DNA of 64,000 nucleotides from CAVZTX01 sp963778375 (lineage in GTDB: Bacteria > Chloroflexota > Ktedonobacteria > Ktedonobacterales > Ktedonobacteraceae), in assembly GCA_963778375.1 (NCBI GenBank), contig CAVZTX010000010.1:124001-188000 (forward strand), in the 5' to 3' direction. The position numbers and the translations under genes are program-made. Position 1 is the stretch's first letter, and the number at the start of each line of letters is the position of its first letter. Shown in pieces: positions 1 through 7,610 of the stretch. A model generated the notes under the pieces. That model was not told the DNA's origin and did not search any database. It saw nothing but the letters and a program-made list of their open reading frames with translations.

Positions 1-530
1 ATGCTTCATTTGGGGCAAGCAAACATGTGATTGCCTTTGTTCATAGCTATCTTGCTCGTGCGTATGCGAGTGTTGGTGATATAGTGCGCTTTGAGCGTGC
101 CATTTCCAATGCGAGGACGATGGCGAGTGGTCTCAATGGCGGCTATGGAGATGGGACGGATTTTGTTTTCGGGCGGGTAAGTTCTATCCTGGCCGAAAGG
201 AGCTATGGTTTGCTGGAACTGGGGGAGCCGCAGAAGACACTTGAGATGAAGACGGAGATTGAGGCACAAGTTCGATGTGATCGGGATATGCGTCTTGAGA
301 CATGGATTCATTTGGATTGGGCGAGGGCGTATCAGATGCTTGGTGAGATCGAGGAATGTATTAAGGAAGGACGGATGTTTTATTGCCAGGCTGTAGCTAT
401 GCAATCTCCGCATGCTATTGGCAGTGCGAGAAAGCTGCTGGCGTCGCTTGCAAAGGATGGATATGGCGATGTGCAGGCTGTGCAAGATTTTCAAGAGGAG
501 CTTGCGGTGGTGGGGGCAAGGCGTAGGTAG
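1..530 (+). CDS. C-terminal part of a TPR-like helical repeat protein (5' end outside window)
   Basis: The frame is open from the window edge (first complete codon at base 3) to TAG at 528-530. The gene therefore starts upstream, and the internal GTG at 27 is probably not the start. The visible ~175 residues are all-helical with alternating small and aromatic residues (SYLARAYASVGD, HLDWARAYQMLGEIEECI), typical of tetratricopeptide repeats. Such tails often end HTH-type regulators or signalling proteins in soil Chloroflexota, but no N-terminal domain is visible, so the function stays open. It converges with the FAD oxidoreductase, whose stop lies 15 bases downstream. Confidence 0.65.
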   Translation, partial: ASFGASKHVIAFVHSYLARAYASVGDIVRFERAISNARTMASGLNGGYGDGTDFVFGRVSSILAERSYGLLELGEPQKTLEMKTEIEAQVRCDRDMRLETWIHLDWARAYQMLGEIEECIKEGRMFYCQAVAMQSPHAIGSARKLLASLAKDGYGDVQAVQDFQEELAVVGARRR

Positions 531-544
531 CATCCTCGGCAGAT

Positions 545-1825
545 TTATTCTTGGAGTTGCTGAACGAGGCGATCTGCCAAGGCGAAGGAGTAGTTTTGGC
601 CGCGGTCATGGGGGTAGACCTGGAACATATTTGCTACCCATAGGCCTTTGAGAGGGGTATGTAGGGGAGGGATGTGCTGGCGGTAGTCGGTGGTGACGAT
701 GGGTTGGGCAAAGGGGGCCTGGAAGAGCCAGCTTTCCTGGATCCATTCTTGTTCAAAGGCGGGGTTGATGCGTTTGAGGTGAGGTGCGAACTGGTCAAGT
801 ATTTGTTCTTTGCTCATTTTGAACAATGGGTCGTCCATGGGGCGGTAGTTGCCGAGGTAGATGAGGTGGCGTCCACTGTATTCGTTGGGCGAGCGGAAGT
901 TGGTGTGCTCGAAGAGGCCGGTGAAGGGATAGCCGGGGTCACAGATGTTGATCCAGTAGCTGTCGGTGAGCTGGCGATCGAGTGAGAGGATGAGGCATTG
1001 CGCTCCGTAGGCCTGGCCCCAGTCATATTGTGCGCGGTAGTCGACGGGTAGGGCGGGAATGAGACGACAGGTGAGACGGGTAGCGAGGGTTGAGATTACG
1101 CGATCAACCGTCCAGGTACCCTGGCTGGTAGAGATGCTCCAGCGACCATCGTCGAGCGACTCGACTTTCTCTACGCGGGTGCCAAGGAGGATTTTTCCAC
1201 CTGCCTGGGTGATACGTTCGACGAGTCGTTCGTAGAGGAGTTGAAAGCCGCCTCGCAGGTAGCCTAGCTTTGTGGAACGGTCGTGGAAGCGTGCCCAGAA
1301 CCAGGGTAGGGCAATTTGTTCGTGCATGGCACCGAATTTGCCAACGAAGAGGGGTTCAAAGAGCATTTCGTAGGGGCGTTTGCCCATCCAGCGACGGAGC
1401 CAGGCGGCGGCTGTTTTACCTTCCCAGGGTTTTGATCCCGACAGTTTGAGTAAAGCACTAACGGCGGCTACGCGCAGGCGCTCATCGATGCGCCAGGGTG
1501 AGAAGGTGAGCAGGGTGAGCGGGGAGTCGAGTTGGTGTATTTCGCCGCCGATGAGTGAGACTGTGCGAGGACGCAGCCATTCAAGTCGATCTCCTAAGCC
1601 GAGTTCTGCTATCAATTTGATGATGGTGGTGTCGGTACGGAAAAGGTGGTGGTAGAATTTTTCTAGCCAGTTGTTGCCGACGCGAAAGCCTGCAGCGAGA
1701 CCACCTGCGGTGGTTTCTTGTTCGAAGAGCATGACGGAGTGCCCTGCTTTTGTGAGACGATAGGCGGTTCCTAGTCCGAGGGCACCGCCGCCAAGGATGG
1801 CATATTCGAGTTTGTTGTCAGGCAT
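545..1825 (-). CDS. NAD(P)/FAD-dependent oxidoreductase (amine oxidase / protoporphyrinogen oxidase-like)
   Basis: A 426-residue protein with an N-terminal Rossmann dinucleotide motif (AILGGGALGLGTAYRL, residues ~8-23) followed by an acidic residue ending strand 2 (LFEQE) and the GGLAAGF segment. This is the pattern of the amine oxidase/phytoene desaturase/UDP-galactopyranose mutase superfamily. No signal peptide is seen, so it is probably cytosolic. The family covers desaturases, flavin mutases and oxidases; substrate cannot be read from the sequence, and no pathway partner lies nearby. It is convergent with the TPR-like gene and its upstream region holds a GCCCCTAC palindrome. Confidence 0.8.
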   Translation of the reverse strand: MPDNKLEYAILGGGALGLGTAYRLTKAGHSVMLFEQETTAGGLAAGFRVGNNWLEKFYHHLFRTDTTIIKLIAELGLGDRLEWLRPRTVSLIGGEIHQLDSPLTLLTFSPWRIDERLRVAAVSALLKLSGSKPWEGKTAAAWLRRWMGKRPYEMLFEPLFVGKFGAMHEQIALPWFWARFHDRSTKLGYLRGGFQLLYERLVERITQAGGKILLGTRVEKVESLDDGRWSISTSQGTWTVDRVISTLATRLTCRLIPALPVDYRAQYDWGQAYGAQCLILSLDRQLTDSYWINICDPGYPFTGLFEHTNFRSPNEYSGRHLIYLGNYRPMDDPLFKMSKEQILDQFAPHLKRINPAFEQEWIQESWLFQAPFAQPIVTTDYRQHIPPLHTPLKGLWVANMFQVYPHDRGQNYSFALADRLVQQLQE

Positions 1826-2208
1826 TGTTTGTTCTCGTTCCCTTCATGGCATCCACACCTATAGCAACACCCCTACCTCACCCTCAGGACACGCGCAAGG
1901 GGTGCCCCTACAATATACGGTGCGTTTGTGGGTTGTTTTGGGTTTTGCCTTATTATACCCCTATTGGTTTATTTTGTGGGCATGGGACGGGGCGAGAGAG
2001 TACCATTGGTATAGTTAACCTAAATGCTTGCAGAGAATGATTGCGGCGAAGTGATAAAATAGAGGGGAAAGCATGTGGAAGGTAGGAGAAAGGAAGGAAG
2101 AAGTGCCAGCCCCAATCACAGAACCACAGGATCTGAACCTCTGCCCGTGTTGTCTCCATTCAGCCGGAGTGGAGCCTTCACAAGGCCAATACAGGGACCG
2201 GGTGATAT
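1826..2208. other. Intergenic region, 383 bp
   Basis: The region between the oxidoreductase start and the DinB stop holds one GCCCCTAC-type palindrome (1887-1911). A short plus-strand frame opens at 2073 behind a GAGGGGAAAGC ribosome-binding-like sequence but runs into the DinB gene. No RNA gene is recognised. Confidence 0.5.
1887..1911 (+). repeat. GCCCCTAC-type palindromic repeat
   Basis: Short interrupted palindrome with a CGCAAGGGGTG core and the shared 3' end GTGCCCCTAC. It belongs to the dispersed family described in the findings; closest copies are 13401-13425 and 13477-13500. Confidence 0.6.
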
Positions 2209-2718
2209 TTACCAGGTATAGAAGTCATCCAGACCATGCGTTCCCAGCGCCAGGGAAAGCTCGCCTCCGTGGTGGATCTCATGTTCCATAACATGCCAGA
2301 CAATCCACTGCCGCGTGTGGGGAGGCTCTTCTCCCAGCCCTTTATTCCGGAGCCATGCCTGGTGAGAGGCCGGGGGTGAAATAAGCTGTTCCAGATCAGC
2401 GGAAGTCCAGCGGTCCAGGGCGGAAGAGATCACGCCCCAGCTCTTCTCAAACATGGTGACCAGTGAAGCTGGCTCGTTATTGTCCTCCTCATCGTTCCAG
2501 TCAAGGTTGAGATCTCCTTCACCCATCCATCGGTGGAACCACAAGAAGCGCGCACCGATCATATGGTCGAGAAGCCCTCGGATTGATAAGTAATGTGGCG
2601 CAACAGGGAGGGCAAGTTGTTCGGAAGTAAGCAGCGCGATGGTTTTGACGATGGCTTGCTGATAGTTCTCCCAGCCTTGTTTGTAAAAAGTAATGAGCGG
2701 AGATGCCTGTTCTGCCAT
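2209..2718 (-). CDS. DinB family protein (metal-dependent four-helix bundle)
   Basis: The frame extends to 2796, but the ATG at 2718 has an AAGGAGC ribosome binding site and gives the usual DinB opening MAEQASPLITFY, so I start there (169 residues). The family binds a metal through three histidines: a His in helix 2 (LLDHMIGARFLW) and the C-terminal H-x3-H (HVMEHEIHHGGEL) are visible. Members act as thiol-dependent S-transferases or damage-inducible proteins of unknown role. It is monocistronic between two unrelated genes, so its substrate is unknown. Confidence 0.8.
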   Translation of the reverse strand: MAEQASPLITFYKQGWENYQQAIVKTIALLTSEQLALPVAPHYLSIRGLLDHMIGARFLWFHRWMGEGDLNLDWNDEEDNNEPASLVTMFEKSWGVISSALDRWTSADLEQLISPPASHQAWLRNKGLGEEPPHTRQWIVWHVMEHEIHHGGELSLALGTHGLDDFYTW

Positions 2719-3356
2719 GAGTGTCTGCTCCTTGCTTCTGATGATGTGCTCCCAATGAGGAGGAGCGTAAGTATTATAGCACGCACAAGAGAACAAATCT
2801 TCTTCGATCTTACTCTCTGCCCAAAACGGCTGACAAGCGCATTCGTCAGATCAACGTTACAGAGCGCTGCCACGAATTTACAACGTGAGCATGTAACAAG
2901 ACGCTTCTCGTGCGGGTTCACTTTGAGTGAGCCTGTCGCTTCCCAACATTGGCACCGAATTCCCACATTCCGGCTCAAAAACGGCTCTTGTTCACTTTCG
3001 GTGGAAAAGCTCAACAGATCGCATAAGACAAAGAGAAAAGGCTCCAAAAAAGCCGATTCATCTCACATCGTAGTTTTTAATCACTGCCGTTCCACCGAAA
3101 GTGACCAAGAACCTCTAAACCTGACCACTCTTCGCCTTATTTACCACTTCTCGATCAAAGTACCATAGAGCTGTGCCGCCATTTCGATGACTGACATGTG
3201 ATTGGGGCCGTCATTTCTTCTTTCCCGCATCGCATGCCTTTTCCCTATTGTACCATTGTTCCGCAATCTTTCCCTGCAAGTATTTAGGTATACAGCGGCT
3301 GTACATTGCTATCTGATCGGGGATCGCGATTTGATTAGTGAGCAGGGCATTTATCG
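2719..3356. other. Intergenic region with an inverted-repeat element
   Basis: 638 bp between the DinB start and the lipoprotein stop. I see no convincing gene. The main structure is a pair of 24-bp inverted repeats 83 bp apart (2983-3006 and 3090-3113). The frames crossing the region on both strands lack a ribosome binding site and family resemblance. Confidence 0.5.
2983..3113. repeat. 131-bp element bounded by 24-bp inverted repeats (MITE-like or large hairpin)
   Basis: The left arm 2983-3006 and right arm 3090-3113 are reverse complements at 22 of 24 positions, with an uninterrupted 15-bp core (TCACTTTCGGTGGAA and its complement). The enclosed 83 bp has no gene. The layout suits a miniature inverted-repeat element or an insertion sequence remnant; a regulatory hairpin is less likely given the long loop. 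I could not define a target-site duplication. Confidence 0.5.
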
Positions 3357-4091
3357 TTACATCCAGGTTACGTCGATGCTGACGAGCACGTCTCCCCTGG
3401 CTCCAAGTGAGGCGAAGGGTGTGTCGGTTTGCGTGACCGAGATGGAGAGTGTCTCTGTGAGGGCGATGGATCCCGCGCCTGGCGGGAATGAATTGGTGTC
3501 GATGGTGGCCTGTCCTGGACCTGGTGTAGCAAGGCGCGCGATGGCTTTGGCCGGAGAGCCTAACGCGACAATTCCCATGAGTGTTCCGCCTTGCGTATTA
3601 TAGACGATGAGTGTGTTTTTGCTGCGTGGCAGTCGCACTTGAGCCTGAGGTACAGAGATGGTTGGCGTGCGTGGTACGGTGAAAATCAGGGTGGCGGAAG
3701 TATGGCCTGTGCTATAGGTGCAGTGAAATATTTGCCCCTCCAGTGCATTGGTTGGCCCCACTATCTGGCTGTCTTCGAGCCAAGTGTGTAATGACAGGGC
3801 TTTGCCATTGCATACCAGTTGCTCGCTACCCGCGAAATGAACAGCACGCCCCTTTGACGAAAAGATGAAATCTATGGTTGTCTCGTCGTGGGTCAGCGCA
3901 TCGTATCCACCGATTTGCACAAGAACGAAGACGGTGAGTTGCCTGGGAGATGGATCGCGCAAGGTGATAGGAGGTGAACCAGCTTGTGATGCATTGTCAG
4001 CATTAGAGATTTCACAGGCGGCGAGTTGGCTACCGACCAGGAGACAGAAGAGGGCAAATAGACAATCTTTGAAGATATTTTGAACGTTCAT
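3357..4091 (-). CDS. Putative secreted lipoprotein of unknown function
   Basis: The start at 4091 is chosen because AGGAGGGATCAC precedes the ATG and the protein then opens with a signal peptide; the longer frame to 4277 has neither. The 244-residue product has a hydrophobic segment (LFALFCLLVGSQLAAC) ending at a cysteine. LAAC fits a lipobox, so it is probably a lipoprotein on the outer face of the membrane. The rest is beta-rich and Thr/Ser/Pro-rich, with no motif I recognise. It stands alone, with the deoxyribosyltransferase-like gene divergent from it. Confidence 0.65.
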   Translation of the reverse strand: MNVQNIFKDCLFALFCLLVGSQLAACEISNADNASQAGSPPITLRDPSPRQLTVFVLVQIGGYDALTHDETTIDFIFSSKGRAVHFAGSEQLVCNGKALSLHTWLEDSQIVGPTNALEGQIFHCTYSTGHTSATLIFTVPRTPTISVPQAQVRLPRSKNTLIVYNTQGGTLMGIVALGSPAKAIARLATPGPGQATIDTNSFPPGAGSIALTETLSISVTQTDTPFASLGARGDVLVSIDVTWM

Positions 4092-4356
4092 GTGATCCCT
4101 CCTGGTGCATAGGCCGTGATTTACTAGGGTCTCGCTACGTGGTTTCTCTATGATAATACGTGTGGCAGATAAGATTTGATCCCAAGATCCGAAAGAACAA
4201 TGGATAGGATCATACACGAGGTGGCGAACCTCGTTTGGAATTAGCTTATTGAGAAGTGTTCTCAAATGGAGGAGCAAATGATGCAGTTTTTGTGGGGACG
4301 TGGCATACTATGCTCTAAGAAATGCTAAAAGCTTGTTCTATATTTGGAGGTGATGA

Positions 4357-4761
4357 GTGAAATTGGTTTATGTTGCCGGGCCGCTTTTTAGTATGCATGA
4401 ACGATGGTATCTGGAGCAGATTGCGGGGGCGCTGGAGGGTGCGGGTTACCGGACGTTTGTGCCGCATCGGGATGCTGGGCTGGTGAAAGCGGGTTCGGTT
4501 GAAGAGCGCTATCGCATCTTTCACGCGGATATTGAGGCATTGAAGTCTTGCGATTTGTGCGTGGCGTTACTGACGGGGGCGGATCATGATTCGGGGACGA
4601 GCGCGGAACTTGGTTATTTGTACGCGCTTAGTAAGCCGTGTTTTGGGATTACGGATGATAAGCGGGGATTTTTGAATAACATTGTTTGGGGTATCTGCGA
4701 TCATGGGAAACGGATAGTTCGTACAGTGGACGAACTGTTGGAGATGCTGAAAGGAGATTAG
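4357..4761 (+). CDS. Nucleoside 2-deoxyribosyltransferase-like protein
   Basis: A 134-residue protein starting at GTG behind GGAGG. The N-terminal KLVYVAGPLF strand-loop, the SCDLCVALLTG strand, and D-x-GTSAELGYLYAL (catalytic Glu in a GTxxExG context) match the nucleoside 2-deoxyribosyltransferase fold. The family transfers deoxyribose between bases or hydrolyses N-glycosidic bonds in nucleotide salvage. The specific substrate is unknown; small bacterial relatives may be hydrolases such as DNPH1/RclA-type enzymes. The chagasin-like gene follows after 2 bases and is probably co-transcribed. Confidence 0.75.
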   Translation: MKLVYVAGPLFSMHERWYLEQIAGALEGAGYRTFVPHRDAGLVKAGSVEERYRIFHADIEALKSCDLCVALLTGADHDSGTSAELGYLYALSKPCFGITDDKRGFLNNIVWGICDHGKRIVRTVDELLEMLKGD

Positions 4762-4763
4762 AC

Positions 4764-5081
4764 ATGTTAGAGTTGGATGCAAGCTATAATGAGCGGCAGA
4801 TGGAGATGCCTGTGGGGGAGGAATTTGAGATTCGCCTTGCGGAAAACCCGACGACGGGGTATCAATGGAGTCTTCAGGCGAGTGGGGAGCCGGTGTGTGT
4901 GACTCTGGGTAATGTTTTTAAGGGGGCTGGCGAGCAACCTGGACGAGGGGGAAGCCGGTATTGGCGATTCCAGGTTGCGCGGGCTGGTGATGCGAATATT
5001 GAGCTTGTGTACCGGCGGTCATGGGAGCGGGACGAGAAGCATGAGGAGAAGTTTGTGCTTCACGTCCGCGTTCCGGAATGA
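4764..5081 (+). CDS. Chagasin-family (I42) cysteine protease inhibitor
   Basis: A 105-residue protein; the ATG at 4764 follows AAAGGAG, so the longer frame from 4686 is rejected. It carries the hallmark NPTTGYQW loop (residues ~32-39), a glycine-rich middle loop (GRGGSRYWRF) and a late R/YRRSW segment. These are the three loops that plug papain-type active sites. No signal peptide is present, so it acts in the cytosol or is unusually exported. The next gene, convergent and only 82 bp away, encodes a papain-type protease that is likewise leaderless, suggesting an inhibitor-protease pair. Confidence 0.85.
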   Translation: MLELDASYNERQMEMPVGEEFEIRLAENPTTGYQWSLQASGEPVCVTLGNVFKGAGEQPGRGGSRYWRFQVARAGDANIELVYRRSWERDEKHEEKFVLHVRVPE

Positions 5082-5113
5082 TTTCTAGTTACGATGGCAC
5101 TTGCCCGAATTCA

Positions 5114-5140
5114 GGGGCGCGATAAATCTGGCCCCTACGA
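5114..5140 (+). repeat. GCCCCTAC-type palindromic repeat between convergent genes
   Basis: GGGGCGCGATAAATC core with GGCCCCTACGA at its 3' end. The copy at 16761-16790 is nearly the same in reverse orientation. Its place between converging stops would suit a bidirectional terminator, but there is no T-run. Confidence 0.6.
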
Positions 5141-5162
5141 AGGCGACGAGTAACAGTATATG

Positions 5163-5927
5163 TTATTGAACTAAGCGAACGGTCCAGAAGTCGCTGGAGA
5201 GGTTGCGCTGGAGCAGGTAGTTATAGGGCAGGGTGAAGTAGCCTTGCATGCCCCAGGCGGTACCCCAGGAGTTGCGGACAATGAACCACTCCTGGTCGTC
5301 ATCGTAGCCGACGGCGAGTACGGCGTGACCTCCTAGCACTTTCTCACCTGGTGCGGGCATTGGCGCGTGTCCAGATTGGGCTACTGATTGGCTTTCGAAG
5401 CTTTCGTATACGGTAAAGCCGAAGACGAATGGGTAGCCAGAGGCGAGACAGCCTTTCATCTGATTCAGGTCACGAACTACTCTTTGATAGACTATTGCTT
5501 TGTTCTGAAGGGCGGCTTGATAGCAGTTGGCGGGGGGCTGGTCGGTGAATTTTGTGATGTCGTAGGGCCACATGTCTTCTGGGCACACTCCTTGTGTCCC
5601 TATTGATTTCATGCCGTCTCTAATTTGCGCACCATTGTCGCAGGTGACGTCGCTTTCTATTACGCGCTCGTTGTAGTAAATGAAAAGCCGGGATGGTACG
5701 AAGACTTGCGGTAAATTTTGCTTCATTTCGTCGAACTCGAATGCAGCAGCGATGGAGTTGGCGGTACAACTTCCTAAGTGGCCCTGGTCGTAGACAGCAG
5801 GACAATTTGGACGAAGGTCGATACTTGGTGGGAGGACATCTGCCTGCTCGAATGGGGCAGCGTAGATGAGATCCCGCTGATCCGGCAGGTCGGGTGCCCA
5901 GCCGTAACGTTTGATTTGACGAGGCAT
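5163..5927 (-). CDS. C1A papain-like cysteine peptidase
   Basis: A 254-residue protein with a complete papain catalytic set: Q48 and C54 in QGHLGSCTANS, H201 in GGHAVLAVGYDD and N219 in VRNSWGTAWG. It opens with YGWAPDLPDQRDLIY, a short substitute for a propeptide seen in bacterial leaderless C1A enzymes. There is no signal peptide or long inhibitory propeptide, so an active intracellular enzyme is expected, which would make an inhibitor useful. The chagasin-like gene is convergent at 4764-5081. Confidence 0.9.
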   Translation of the reverse strand: MPRQIKRYGWAPDLPDQRDLIYAAPFEQADVLPPSIDLRPNCPAVYDQGHLGSCTANSIAAAFEFDEMKQNLPQVFVPSRLFIYYNERVIESDVTCDNGAQIRDGMKSIGTQGVCPEDMWPYDITKFTDQPPANCYQAALQNKAIVYQRVVRDLNQMKGCLASGYPFVFGFTVYESFESQSVAQSGHAPMPAPGEKVLGGHAVLAVGYDDDQEWFIVRNSWGTAWGMQGYFTLPYNYLLQRNLSSDFWTVRLVQ

Positions 5928-6060
5928 TTGTGCTTCTCCTTATGTTAAGAACCGACTGTTCTGATACTAGTATACAGATGGACTTCTGCTATGTAGACGT
6001 GGGGTTTGCGATTTTTTGGGAGGTTCATTCGTCACATTTGAGAGGAGAGGAAGATCATAG

Positions 6061-6106
6061 ATGCGACCACAGTCACCAGGGCACATCTTGGTGACTGTGG
6101 TCGCAT
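6061..6106. terminator. Perfect 18-bp stem hairpin downstream of gcvPB
   Basis: Arms 6061-6078 and 6089-6106 are perfect reverse complements around a 10-base loop. It lies 20 bp past the gcvPB stop and 134 bp upstream of the peptidase start, so it probably ends the gcv transcript. No U-run follows on the minus strand, so an RNA-stabilising or protein-binding role remains possible. Confidence 0.55.
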
Positions 6107-6125
6107 GTTTGTCTTCTCCTGAAAA

Positions 6126-7610
6126 CTAGTGGGTCTGTTCCTGGCCGGGTGTCCAACGGAGGTTGGGTTTGCGGGCGGCGAGGGCCTGGTCGAGTCGGCC
6201 TACTACGGTGGTGTGGGGAGCGGTTTTGACGATTTCGGAGTTGGTGCGTGACTCCTCGGCGATTTGCTTCATTACGGTGACGAAGTAGTCCAGGGTTTCA
6301 CGGGTTTCGGTTTCGGTTGGCTCGATCATCATGGCCTCGTGGACGATCAGTGGGAAGTAGATGGTTGGCGCGTACATGCCAAAGTCGAGGATGCGCTTGG
6401 CGATGTCGAGGGCAGTGACGCCGGTTTCTTCCTTTTGACGTTCGGCGGTGGCGATAAATTCGTGCTGGCACATCTGGGGATAGGCAATTTCGTAGTCGGA
6501 TGCCAGTTCATGTTTCAGGTAATTGGCGTTGAGGATGGCGCTCTGGGCAACGTGCAGTAGACCATCCGGGCCATAGGTGCGAATGTAGGTGTATGCACGA
6601 ACAAGGACGCCAAAGTTGCCTTTATTGGCACGCATCTTGCCGATGGACTGCGGGCCGACTTCTTGCCAGTGGTAGCCATTCTCGTCTTTGGTAGGGAGCG
6701 GGCCGGGTAGGAAGGGCACAAGATGTTCCTTCACGCCGATAGGGCCTGCGCCTGGCCCACCACCGCCATGTGGGGTGCTGCATGTTTTGTGCAGATTGAA
6801 ATGCACTACGTCGAAGCCCATGTCGCCGGGGCGTGTGATGCCCAGGACGGCGTTGGCGTTGGCACCATCGTAGTAGAGTTGGCCACCGGCTTCATGTACC
6901 ATTGTCGCGATTTCGACGATTTTAGCGTCGAAAAGTCCAAGCGTGTTGGGGTTGGTCATCATGATCGCGGCAACATTGGCGGCGTTTGATTCGAGCAGCG
7001 CGTGCAGGTGGTTAATATCAATGCCGCCAGTTTTGGGGTCGGTCTTGACCTCAACGGATTTGTAGTCGGCAAGGGTCGCGCTGGCCGGGTTGGTGCCATG
7101 GGCGTTGTCGGGGATGAGGACGAGGTTGCGGTGCCCTTGACCCTGGCTTTCGTGGTAGGCTTTGATGAGCATGAGGCCGGTGAGTTCGCCATGCGCACCC
7201 GCCGAGGGTTGCAGGGTGACACGGGCCATACCGGAAATTTCTGACAGGTATTGCTCTAGCTCGTAGAACAATTGAATTGCGCCCTGTGCGGTGCTGTCGG
7301 GCTGCAATGGATGGATGTGAGCGAAGCCTGGTAGCGCGGCCATGTCTTCGTTGATCTTCGGGTTGTACTTCATGGTGCAGGAGCCGAGCGGATAGAAGCC
7401 GGTATCGACTCCGAAGTTGCGCTGCGAGAGGTGGGTGTAGTGACGCACGACTTCGATCTCGCTGACCTCGGGCAGTGGCGCTGGCTCTTCTCGCAGCATG
7501 CCTTCGGGGATCATGTTTTCGAGCGATTCGGTGGGTACGTCCATGGTTGTCATGGTAGCGGCACGCCGTCCGGGTGCGCCTTTTTCAAAGATGAGTTTTT
7601 CAACGCTCAT
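6126..7610 (-). CDS. gcvPB: Glycine dehydrogenase (decarboxylating) subunit 2 (P-protein beta part)
   Basis: A 494-residue protein matching the C-terminal half of the split glycine cleavage P-protein. The PLP lysine sits in DVVHFNLHKTCSTPHGGGGPG, and SAGAHGELTGLMLIKAYH and NPNTLGLFD are family signatures. With GcvPA it decarboxylates glycine and loads the aminomethyl group on lipoyl-GcvH. It overlaps the gcvPA stop by 4 bases (ATGA), implying translational coupling. It is the last gene of the gcvT-H-PA-PB operon. Confidence 0.95.
   Translation of the reverse strand: MSVEKLIFEKGAPGRRAATMTTMDVPTESLENMIPEGMLREEPAPLPEVSEIEVVRHYTHLSQRNFGVDTGFYPLGSCTMKYNPKINEDMAALPGFAHIHPLQPDSTAQGAIQLFYELEQYLSEISGMARVTLQPSAGAHGELTGLMLIKAYHESQGQGHRNLVLIPDNAHGTNPASATLADYKSVEVKTDPKTGGIDINHLHALLESNAANVAAIMMTNPNTLGLFDAKIVEIATMVHEAGGQLYYDGANANAVLGITRPGDMGFDVVHFNLHKTCSTPHGGGGPGAGPIGVKEHLVPFLPGPLPTKDENGYHWQEVGPQSIGKMRANKGNFGVLVRAYTYIRTYGPDGLLHVAQSAILNANYLKHELASDYEIAYPQMCQHEFIATAERQKEETGVTALDIAKRILDFGMYAPTIYFPLIVHEAMMIEPTETETRETLDYFVTVMKQIAEESRTNSEIVKTAPHTTVVGRLDQALAARKPNLRWTPGQEQTH

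Noticed and set aside
2073..2291. Plus-strand frame with a good ribosome-binding-like sequence and a CPCC motif
   Set aside because: It overlaps the DinB gene by 83 bases, has no family resemblance, and its second half is the antisense of DinB.
2559..3168. Long frames on both strands across the inverted-repeat region
   Set aside because: No ribosome binding site or recognisable domain; they overlap one another and the DinB gene.
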